Of a stretch of DNA of 8,380 nucleotides, positions 1 through 4,997 are shown one piece after another. How positions within the stretch are numbered: the stretch's first letter is position 1; each line of letters begins with the position of its first letter. The position numbers and the translations under genes were made by a program. The stretch is taken from NCBI GenBank assembly GCA_964470055.1, contig CAYXZZ010000056.1:1-8380 (forward strand), in the 5' to 3' direction. The notes beneath the pieces were generated by a model, which saw only the letters and a program-made list of their open reading frames with translations, was not told the origin of the DNA and ran no database searches. Source of the stretch: JAEDES01 sp964470055 (GTDB lineage: Bacteria > Bacillota_I > Bacilli_A > RF39 > UBA660).

Positions 1-5
1 TCAAG

Positions 6-45
6 TGTGGAATTTAACCTTTCAAAGTGGAATTTACCTTTACAA
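6..45 (+). repeat. Imperfect 20-bp tandem repeat containing DnaA-box cores
   Basis: Positions 6-25 and 26-45 are two adjacent 20-bp units, each starting with [T/A]GTGGAATTTA and ending in CAA, identical at 16 of 20 positions. Bases 1-5 (TCAAG) resemble the end of a further unit, so the array probably continues left of the window. A repeat carrying one GTGGA core every 20 bp is iteron-like and would place bound DnaA at about two helical turns. Confidence 0.6.
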
Positions 46-192
46 CTGAGCTTTTGTTTTATTTTTACACAAAATCCACAAGTATGTGGAATACTTTTTT
101 AACTGTTGTGAATTAAAATCTGTGGAAAATGTGGAAAACTATATTTTACTTATATATATCAACGTTTTAAAAGTGGAAAAAATTGTGGAATA
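6..192. other. oriC: Upstream part of oriC: DnaA-box-like cluster
   Basis: At least eight 9-mers related to the DnaA box TTATCCACA (reverse TGTGGATAA) lie here. In the reverse orientation they are TGTGGAATT (6-14), AGTGGAATT (26-34), TGTGGAATA (85-93), TGTGGAAAA (121-129 and 130-138, back to back), AGTGGAAAA (172-180) and TGTGGAATA (184-192). AAATCCACA (72-80) faces the other way. None is a perfect match; the two at 121-138 differ at one position. The density, the shared orientation and the place just upstream of dnaA fit the incA/incB part of Bacillus-type origins. That these are DnaA-binding sites is inferred from motif and position. Confidence 0.8.
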
Positions 193-250
193 ACTGTTTA
201 AAACTTTTTTTCAAAAAAAATTGTTTATTTTTTCAACAATTTAATTTATA
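193..250. other. A/T-only-like stretch, candidate unwinding or spacer region
   Basis: This stretch follows the last upstream box and is almost entirely A and T, with a T-run and A-run back to back (205-220). It contains a 7-bp inverted repeat, AATTGTT (219-225) and AACAATT (235-241), around a T-rich 9-base loop. It could melt easily and help unwinding, or simply be promoter-upstream DNA; nothing in the sequence decides. The rest of the gene-free region (254-430) shows no other convincing element apart from a lone TATAAT at 368-373, which has no acceptable -35 box. Confidence 0.35.
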
Positions 251-253
251 CTA
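241..253 (+). repeat. 13-bp direct repeat, copy 1 (TTAATTTATACTA)
   Basis: This 13-mer recurs exactly at 431-443, 190 bp downstream. Each copy contains TATACT, one base from the -10 consensus TATAAT, and each is followed within about 35 bases by a GGGAGAT string. The two surroundings look like diverged copies of one promoter-leader unit. No open reading frame follows this first copy: the ATG at 272 runs into a stop after three codons. Confidence 0.6.
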
Positions 254-413
254 ATCGTGTCATTTTTGATTATGGGAGATTAGTCGAGAAGTTTATGTAG
301 TGTAGTTGAATTAAAATAATATTAATTAAATTCATTGATTTATATAGATATTGTTAGATTTTTCTTTTATAATATGATTGTGGTAGTATTAGTTTCTTTA
401 GTTTAAAAAAGTG

Positions 414-443
414 TTTTCTTTTTTGATAAATTAATTTATACTA
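414..443 (+). promoter_or_regulatory. Candidate dnaA promoter
   Basis: TATACT at 437-442 lies in the second copy of the 13-bp repeat and would serve as the -10 element. The best -35 candidate, TTTTCT at 414-419, is weak but at the standard 17-base spacing. Transcription would start near 449, giving a leader of about 28 bases with the ribosome binding site GGGGGAGATGG at 459-469. The -35 match is poor, so the call rests mainly on the -10 element, its position and its repetition upstream. Confidence 0.45.
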
Positions 444-476
444 GTTCGTAGTACTTGTGGGGGAGATGGTATTAAG

Positions 477-1850
477 ATGAATGTAGACATTCTATGGTCA
501 AATTTTTTATCTCAGATTAAAGAATCTTTGTCATCATTGTCTTATAATACTTGGTTCTCCGAGACGGAACTTTATAAGTTAGATGATGGAAAAGCATATG
601 TTATTGTGCCAATGGCAGTCCATAAGAAACATTTAAAAGATAATTTTTCCACATTAATGGGGGAAACACTTAATTCTATTACTGGTAGTAATTATGAATT
701 TATATTGTTATTAAAAGAAGAGATTGAAACGGAAATACCTAAATCCACAGAAATTGTGGATAAGGTAGAGGAGGGGACTGTAACTCCTATAAAAGTACAG
801 TCAAATTTGAAAAATAAATATACTTTTGATAACTTTATTGTAGGAAATAGTAACAAATTTGCTCATGCTGCGGCGTTATCTGTTGCAGAAAACCCTGGAA
901 ATATGTACAATCCTTTATTTATATATGGAAATAGTGGACTAGGTAAGACGCATCTAATGCATGCAATTGGTAATTTTATCTCGGAAAATACAAATAAATC
1001 TGTTTTATATGTTACTAGTGATAATTTTATTCAGGATTTTATTAGTATGACTAAAAAGGATGATAACGGAAATAACTTTAATTATGTTGATTTCTTTAAA
1101 AATAAGTATCGTAATATTGATGTATTAATAATTGATGATATCCAGTTTTTAGGAGGCGCAACACAAACACAGCAAGAATTTTTCCACACTTTTAATAATT
1201 TGTATAATGATAGTAAACAAATTATTGTTTCCTCAGATCGTTCTCCTGCTGATTTAAAAATGCTAGAAGAGCGTTTAAGAACAAGGTTTACATGGGGATT
1301 AACAGTTAATATTTATCCACCTGATTTTGCTCTTAGAACGGAAATTTTGAAGAAAAAGATAATTGCAGGTAATTTTGAAAAGGAAATTCCTGATGATGTT
1401 ATTGAATATATTGCATCAAATATAGGAACTGATGTTAGACAACTAGAGGGCTCTATTACTAGATTGATTGCTTACTCAACAATAATGGGAGGGGCTGAAA
1501 TAACATTAGACTTAGCAATTGAAGCCTTAAAAGACTTTATTAGTAAAGGAATGGGCGAAAAGAACGATGTTCACAGGATTCAAAAGATTGTATCTGAATA
1601 TTTTCAAATATCTGTTGAGGATATTAGAAGTAAAAAGAGAAGTTCTAATATTTCTTTTCCACGACAGATTGCTATGTATCTTTGTAGAGCAATGACAAAT
1701 GAGTCTTTTCCCAAAATAGGAACAGAATTTGGTGGAAAAGATCATTCTACAGTAATGCATTCTGTTGAAAAGATTGAAAATGAAATAAAAGTTAATAAAG
1801 ACTTAGCAAATATAATTGAAAAGTTAAAAAAAGATATTGGGGTTGTTTAA
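477..1850 (+). CDS. dnaA: Chromosomal replication initiator protein DnaA
   Basis: DnaA is the AAA+ ATPase that binds DnaA boxes, forms a filament at oriC, melts the origin and recruits the helicase. The 457-residue product has the family layout: N-terminal domain I (about 1-80), a short linker (about 81-110), the AAA+ domain and a C-terminal helix-turn-helix domain (about 365-457). Visible motifs are Walker A GNSGLGKT (151-158), Walker B LIIDDIQF (217-224), sensor I SSDRSP (252-257), the arginine-finger region LRTRF with R270, and sensor II R321 in DVRQLEGS. The DNA-binding signature reads GGKDHSTVMH (419-428), with Lys where many family members have Arg (GGRDH). Length is close to B. subtilis DnaA (446). 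The ATG has a good ribosome binding site at 459-469. DnaA boxes upstream, inside and downstream of the gene suggest autoregulation. Confidence 0.98.
   Translation: MNVDILWSNFLSQIKESLSSLSYNTWFSETELYKLDDGKAYVIVPMAVHKKHLKDNFSTLMGETLNSITGSNYEFILLLKEEIETEIPKSTEIVDKVEEGTVTPIKVQSNLKNKYTFDNFIVGNSNKFAHAAALSVAENPGNMYNPLFIYGNSGLGKTHLMHAIGNFISENTNKSVLYVTSDNFIQDFISMTKKDDNGNNFNYVDFFKNKYRNIDVLIIDDIQFLGGATQTQQEFFHTFNNLYNDSKQIIVSSDRSPADLKMLEERLRTRFTWGLTVNIYPPDFALRTEILKKKIIAGNFEKEIPDDVIEYIASNIGTDVRQLEGSITRLIAYSTIMGGAEITLDLAIEALKDFISKGMGEKNDVHRIQKIVSEYFQISVEDIRSKKRSSNISFPRQIAMYLCRAMTNESFPKIGTEFGGKDHSTVMHSVEKIENEIKVNKDLANIIEKLKKDIGVV
741..763. promoter_or_regulatory. Inverted pair of DnaA boxes inside dnaA, one consensus
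   Basis: AAATCCACA (741-749) and TGTGGATAA (755-763) face each other across five bases. The second is an exact match to the DnaA consensus on the minus strand, the only one I found in the window. The cores ATCCACA and TGTGGAT form a perfect 7-bp inverted repeat. The pair lies in the segment encoding STEIVDK, the poorly conserved linker domain II of DnaA, where protein sequence is free to vary, so a DNA-level constraint is plausible. Confidence 0.55.
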
Positions 1851-1983
1851 AACTTTTTGTAAGTAGAATTTTTTTCCACAGGTAAAATTTTGATTCTACT
1901 TTGAAAAATAAAGGAAAAAGTGAGTTTTCAACTTTTTCCACAGTAATAATAAAAACATTTAAAAAGAAAGAAGGAATAATTAT
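1851..1983. other. oriC: dnaA-dnaN spacer, downstream part of oriC
   Basis: Two identical TTTTCCACA boxes (1872-1880 and 1934-1942), each one mismatch from TTATCCACA, lie in the same orientation 62 bp apart. The second is followed after one G by TAATAATAA (1944-1952) and then A-rich DNA. In B. subtilis this spacer holds the unwinding element, where DnaA boxes adjoin DnaA-trio repeats of the form 5'-TA[A/G]. The tract here fits that form, but strand and spacing relative to the box should be compared with the known system; no GC-rich spacer is present. The dnaN ribosome binding site AAGGA is at 1971-1975. Confidence 0.65.
1861..1901. repeat. 9-bp inverted repeat enclosing a DnaA box
   Basis: AAGTAGAAT (1861-1869) and ATTCTACTT (1893-1901) are perfect reverse complements separated by 23 bases, which contain the DnaA box at 1872-1880. 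No T-run follows the right arm, so this is not a typical terminator for dnaA. It may be an operator-like site or a cruciform-forming element at the origin. Confidence 0.5.
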
Positions 1984-3111
1984 ATGAAATTAACAATAAA
2001 AAAGGACTTATTATTAGATGCGTTAAATAAAGTATCAAAAGCAATTTCTACTAAAAACTTGATTCCTGTTTTAGCAGGTATTAAATTTGAGTTAAAGAAG
2101 AAAAAATTAACTTTAACTGCTAGTGATAATGATATTACTATTCAAACTAGTATTAATTGTAATAGTGATGAGGATTTTACAGTTGAAAGTGAAGGAAGTA
2201 TTATAATCCAAGGTAAATATGTTTTAGATATAGTTAGAAAACTTCCTGATAAGTATATTAATATTGAGGTAGTGGATGAATTAAAAATTCTTATTTATAC
2301 TGAAAATAGTGAATTTAACTTAAATGGTATTAGTGAAAGTGAATATCCTAATATTGGTTTAGAGGAAAGTAAGAAGAAAGTTAATATTAAGGCTGGTGTT
2401 TTTAAGAGTATTGTTAATCAAACTGCATTTGCATCTTCAAATGAAGAAAGTAAACCAGTTTTAACAGGTATTAATTTTAATATAGTAGGGGATGTATTGG
2501 AATGTAATTCTACAGATTCTTATCGTTTAGCAAGAAAAGTTGTTAAATTAGATAGTGTTAGCGAGGAAAATTATAATATTGTAATTCCAAGTCATAATAT
2601 ATTAGAGTTTGCTAGAATTTTGGGTGATGATGAAGAAGAAGTAGAAATTCATATCTTTAGTAATAAGGTTTTGTTTAAAGCTGGGAATTTAAAATTTGAA
2701 TCAAGATTAATAAATGGTACTTATCCAAATACTTCCAATTTGTTACCAGATGATTCTTTTATGATTGTTAATACTAAATTAAGTGATTTTTATGATGTAA
2801 TTGATCGTGTTAGTATTTTAACAAGTGATAAAGAAAAGAATATTGTTACTTTGGAAACAAATGGAAATATGTTGGTTTTAAGAAGTAGTTCTGCAGAAAT
2901 TGGTAGAGTAGAAGAAAAAATGCCAATTACTAAGAATAATAATGAAGATATTAAAATTTCATTTAGTGCTAAATATATGATGGAAGCATTAAAAAGTTTT
3001 TCAACAGAAACTGTGGATATTCATTTTGTAGGAGAAATTAAACCAATTTTGATTAAATCAACTGAAGATGAAACATTAACACAATTAGTTTTACCTATTA
3101 GAACTTATTAA
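1984..3111 (+). CDS. dnaN: DNA polymerase III beta subunit (sliding clamp)
   Basis: DnaN forms the ring-shaped dimer that holds the replicative polymerase on DNA and is a docking platform for other replication and repair proteins. The 375-residue product matches the usual length (B. subtilis 378) and fits three repeated clamp domains of about 125 residues each. It begins with the family-typical MKLTIKKDLLLDALNKVSKAIS and includes PVLAGIKFE (28-36), SSNEESKPVLTGINF in the second domain, and the C-terminal LPIRTY (370-375). That last segment lines the pocket where clamp-binding peptides dock. The ATG at 1984 has AAGGA eight bases upstream. I see no convincing promoter in the spacer, so it is probably cotranscribed with dnaA; a hairpin with T-run follows the stop directly. 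Confidence 0.97.
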   Translation: MKLTIKKDLLLDALNKVSKAISTKNLIPVLAGIKFELKKKKLTLTASDNDITIQTSINCNSDEDFTVESEGSIIIQGKYVLDIVRKLPDKYINIEVVDELKILIYTENSEFNLNGISESEYPNIGLEESKKKVNIKAGVFKSIVNQTAFASSNEESKPVLTGINFNIVGDVLECNSTDSYRLARKVVKLDSVSEENYNIVIPSHNILEFARILGDDEEEVEIHIFSNKVLFKAGNLKFESRLINGTYPNTSNLLPDDSFMIVNTKLSDFYDVIDRVSILTSDKEKNIVTLETNGNMLVLRSSSAEIGRVEEKMPITKNNNEDIKISFSAKYMMEALKSFSTETVDIHFVGEIKPILIKSTEDETLTQLVLPIRTY

Positions 3112-3135
3112 AAAGGAAGAAAATTCCTTTTTTTT
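3111..3135 (+). terminator. Rho-independent terminator after dnaN
   Basis: AAAAGGAA (3111-3118) pairs with TTCCTTTT (3124-3131) around the loop GAAAA, and the T-run continues to 3135. The 8-bp stem begins at the last base of the dnaN stop codon. It has only two G-C pairs and is therefore weak, but a second run of eight T follows at 3139-3146. It probably ends the dnaA-dnaN transcript. Confidence 0.65.
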
Positions 3136-3196
3136 GTATTTTTTTTCATAAAATGTGAGGATTTTTTTAAAAAAAGAGAATAATATTAGTGAAAAT

Positions 3197-3246
3197 AGTG
3201 GAAAATGTATATATTTTGACAAAAAACGACGGCACTATTTGATAAA
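3197..3246 (+). promoter_or_regulatory. Candidate promoter of the comK-like gene with DnaA-like box
   Basis: A consensus -35 box TTGACA (3216-3221) is followed 19 bases later by GATAAA (3241-3246), four of six matches to TATAAT; the spacing is longer than the optimum of 17. Overlapping the -35 is an imperfect AT-rich palindrome at 3202-3217 (seven of eight pairs). Just upstream is AGTGGAAAA (3197-3205), two mismatches from a reverse DnaA box. The promoter is moderately supported; the operator idea is inference. Confidence 0.5.
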
Positions 3247-3253
3247 TTTTAAC

Positions 3254-3274
3254 TGGAAACAAAAAAAGTTTCCA
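3254..3274 (+). promoter_or_regulatory. Stem-loop in the leader of the comK-like gene
   Basis: TGGAAAC (3254-3260) and GTTTCCA (3268-3274) form a perfect 7-bp inverted repeat around seven A residues. It lies between the candidate promoter and the ribosome binding site AGGGGG (3281-3286), so it would sit near the 5' end of the mRNA. Its right arm is part of a DnaA-like site GTTTCCACA (3268-3276). It could stabilise the message, control it, or be a protein-binding site on DNA. Confidence 0.45.
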
Positions 3275-3294
3275 CATTTTAGGGGGAAAATTAT

Positions 3295-3741
3295 ATGAAA
3301 TATGAATTAAGTAATGGAACATTAGCGATAGTTCCAAATGAAAAGGAAAGTAGTTTAATTTATGAGGATGAAGACAGATATATTGTAGATGAAACTCCTT
3401 TTAAAATAATGGAAGAAAGTTGTAAATACTTTGGTAGTACTTATGAAGGAAGGAAAGATAGTGCTAAAGAAATTTTAGGTGCTGAATATAAAGTGCCTAT
3501 TGTGGTTGAAGATAGTGAAAACTTAGTTGTTTTTCCTACAACTTCACCAAATTCTTCAGAATGTGTGTGGATTTCTTTAAAAAGATTAAAAAAGTTTGAA
3601 AAAATTGATGCTTGTAATACAAAAATTATTTTCGATAATGGAAAAGAATTGATAGTTCCATGTTCATACAGATCAATTGAAAATCAGATTTCTAGGGCAT
3701 CTAGATTGGATTATATTTTAAGAATGAGAAAAAATAAGTAA
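3295..3741 (+). CDS. ComK-family transcription factor (short form)
   Basis: The 148-residue product resembles ComK, the B. subtilis activator of DNA-uptake (competence) genes, which binds AT-rich DNA in the minor groove. Matches from memory of B. subtilis ComK run collinearly: CKYFGSTYEGRK (43-54) to CRFFGSSYAGRK, VVFPTTSPNSSECVWIS (78-94) to FLFPTLSSTRPQCGWIS, and IIFDNGKEL...SYRSIENQ (111-131) to VTFSNGKTM...SYNSFENQ. ComK there has 192 residues. This protein ends soon after the last block, in basic RMRKNK, so it lacks the C-terminal region with the FMLYP motif bound by the adaptor MecA. It has no signal peptide or membrane segment. The ATG has AGGGGG eight bases upstream. Its own promoter and terminators suggest an independent unit. 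It sits where B. subtilis has yaaA. Family membership is well supported; a competence role is not shown, so no symbol is assigned. Confidence 0.85.
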   Translation: MKYELSNGTLAIVPNEKESSLIYEDEDRYIVDETPFKIMEESCKYFGSTYEGRKDSAKEILGAEYKVPIVVEDSENLVVFPTTSPNSSECVWISLKRLKKFEKIDACNTKIIFDNGKELIVPCSYRSIENQISRASRLDYILRMRKNK

Positions 3742-3750
3742 ATGTAATGA

Positions 3751-3778
3751 AAAAAATAGTTGATATGACTATTTTTTT
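3751..3778. terminator. Terminator after the comK-like gene
   Basis: AAAAAATAGT (3751-3760) pairs perfectly with ACTATTTTTT (3768-3777) around the loop TGATATG, and the right arm runs into a T-run ending at 3778. The stem is mostly A-U with only one G-C pair, so strength is uncertain. The A-run on the left means it could act on both strands. It begins ten bases after the comK-like stop and separates that gene from recF. Confidence 0.6.
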
Positions 3779-3779
3779 A

Positions 3780-3808
3780 GTGCTTTTTAAAGGCTTTTAT
3801 GGTATAAT
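3780..3808 (+). promoter_or_regulatory. Extended -10 promoter for recF-gyrB-gyrA
   Basis: TGGTATAAT (3800-3808) is a perfect -10 hexamer preceded by the TGn extension. The -35 position (3780-3785, GTGCTT) matches poorly, as is common for extended -10 promoters. Transcription would start near 3815, leaving about 60 bases before recF. It lies directly after the terminator of the preceding gene and is the clearest promoter in the window. Confidence 0.75.
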
Positions 3809-3853
3809 ATTAACGTATGTATAGGAATACTGAAATAGGGGATAGGTGATTGT

Positions 3854-3880
3854 ATGGGTCTTTTAAGAGGTTTTAAATGA
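3854..3880 (+). CDS. Possible 8-codon leader peptide coupled to recF
   Basis: ATG at 3854 opens a reading frame encoding MGLLRGFK and ending at TGA (3878-3880), which overlaps the recF start in the arrangement ATGA. AGGTGA (3844-3849) lies four bases before the ATG and AGGGGA (3837-3842) a little further up, so initiation is plausible. The arrangement would couple recF translation to the leader. A frame this short can arise by chance and no known leader family is recognised; the peptide is not a remnant of YaaA that I can see. Confidence 0.35.
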   Translation: MGLLRGFK

Positions 3881-4989
3881 AACTTACAAAAATAAATCTT
3901 CTTAATTTTAGAAATTGTGCCAATATTAATGTTAGTTTAGGAGATAAAATGAATATTTTTATTGGGAATAATGCTCAAGGGAAGACAAATATATTAGAGG
4001 CGATAACGATGCTTGCTCTTACTAAATCACATAGAGTGGGGGTTAATCCTAATATTATTATGTTTAATAAGAAGAAGGCTCAAATTAAAGGAGTAGTAAA
4101 GAAAAATAAACTTATTTCTAAATTAGAAGTAAATGTTACAGAAGAAGGAAAGCAGTTGAAAATTAATCAAACTGATGTTAAGAAAGTTGTTGATTATATT
4201 TCAAATTTGAATGTAATTGTATTTACTCCTGATGATTTAGAAATAGTTAAAGGATCACCTAATATTCGAAGAAATTTATTAAATATACAATTATCTCAAA
4301 TATCTAAAATTTATTTAAATACGTACAATGAATATAATAAGTTGCTTAAGACCAGAAATGAATATCTTAAAATTTTGTTTAGCAATAGTATTGCTGATAA
4401 AACTTATCTTGATATTATTACTGATAAGTTGATTGAGAAAGCGATAATTATTTATCAGAAGAGAAAAGAATATGTTGATTTGATTAATAAGAATATTGAT
4501 AAGTATTATAAAGATATTGCTGGTGTTAGTGGATTAAAAGTAATTTATTTACCTAATATTGAAATTGATAATTATGAAACGGAAAGTATCAGGGAGTTGT
4601 TGAAAAAGAAATTTAGTAGGAACTATAATAAGGAACTTAATTATGGTATGACTATGTATGGTCCTCATAGGGATGATTTCTATTTTGATTTTGATGGAAA
4701 TGATTTAAAGTTTTTTGGTTCGCAGGGTCAACAAAAACTGGCTATTTTGTCTTATAAATTAGCGGAAATTCCGATATTTACAGATATTTGTGAGACGGAA
4801 CCATTGTTGCTTCTTGATGATATTTTCAGTGAATTAGATATTAAGAAGAGAAATAAGTTGTTGAAATTTGTTGGAGAAGGTAATGTTCAGACAATAATTA
4901 CGACAACTGATTTAAAGAATATTAGTAAAAAGTATTTAAATGATGCTTATATATACGAAGTTAAAAATGGGAATGTAGAAAGAAAGTAG
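3877..4989 (+). CDS. recF: DNA replication and repair protein RecF
   Basis: RecF is an SMC/ABC-like ATPase that, with RecO and RecR, helps load RecA on gapped DNA during repair and at stalled forks. The product has 370 residues, the same as B. subtilis RecF. It shows the N-terminal MKLTKINLLNFRNC typical of the family, Walker A GNNAQGKT (30-37), the GPHRDDF segment, the ABC-type signature region SQGQQK (282-287) and Walker B LLLLDDIFSELD (310-321). The ATG overlaps the end of the leader frame and has AAGAGG (3865-3870) six bases upstream. It is the first gene of the likely recF-gyrB-gyrA transcript. The remB/yaaB gene found between recF and gyrB in B. subtilis is absent. Confidence 0.97.
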   Translation: MKLTKINLLNFRNCANINVSLGDKMNIFIGNNAQGKTNILEAITMLALTKSHRVGVNPNIIMFNKKKAQIKGVVKKNKLISKLEVNVTEEGKQLKINQTDVKKVVDYISNLNVIVFTPDDLEIVKGSPNIRRNLLNIQLSQISKIYLNTYNEYNKLLKTRNEYLKILFSNSIADKTYLDIITDKLIEKAIIIYQKRKEYVDLINKNIDKYYKDIAGVSGLKVIYLPNIEIDNYETESIRELLKKKFSRNYNKELNYGMTMYGPHRDDFYFDFDGNDLKFFGSQGQQKLAILSYKLAEIPIFTDICETEPLLLLDDIFSELDIKKRNKLLKFVGEGNVQTIITTTDLKNISKKYLNDAYIYEVKNGNVERK

Positions 4990-4997
4990 GTTAGAAT

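Noticed and set aside
368..373. Perfect TATAAT upstream of dnaA
   Set aside because: No -35 at 15-19 bases and no TGn extension; chance occurrence is likely in this AT-rich stretch.
645..1321. Further DnaA-box-like 9-mers in dnaA: TTTTCCACA at 645-653 and 1180-1188, TTATCCACC at 1313-1321
   Set aside because: Single sites in coding DNA with one mismatch and no pairing or spacing pattern; kept apart from the consensus pair at 741-763.
1527..1760. 77-codon minus-strand open frame inside dnaA
   Set aside because: It lies wholly within the conserved DnaA C-terminal domain, has no recognisable family and is best explained as a shadow of dnaA.
1890..1953. Possible separate dnaN promoter in the spacer
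   Set aside because: TTGATT at 1890 has no -10 at a workable distance and TAATAA near 1947 matches poorly; the tract is better explained as an origin element.
3012..3020. TGTGGATAT in dnaN, one mismatch from a DnaA box
   Set aside because: Isolated, and it simply encodes conserved VDI of the clamp.
3120..3132. AAAA-N5-TTTT, the form of a ComK-binding AT-box, upstream of the comK-like gene
   Set aside because: It falls within the dnaN terminator hairpin, and such a motif is expected by chance in DNA this AT-rich, so autoregulation cannot be argued from it.
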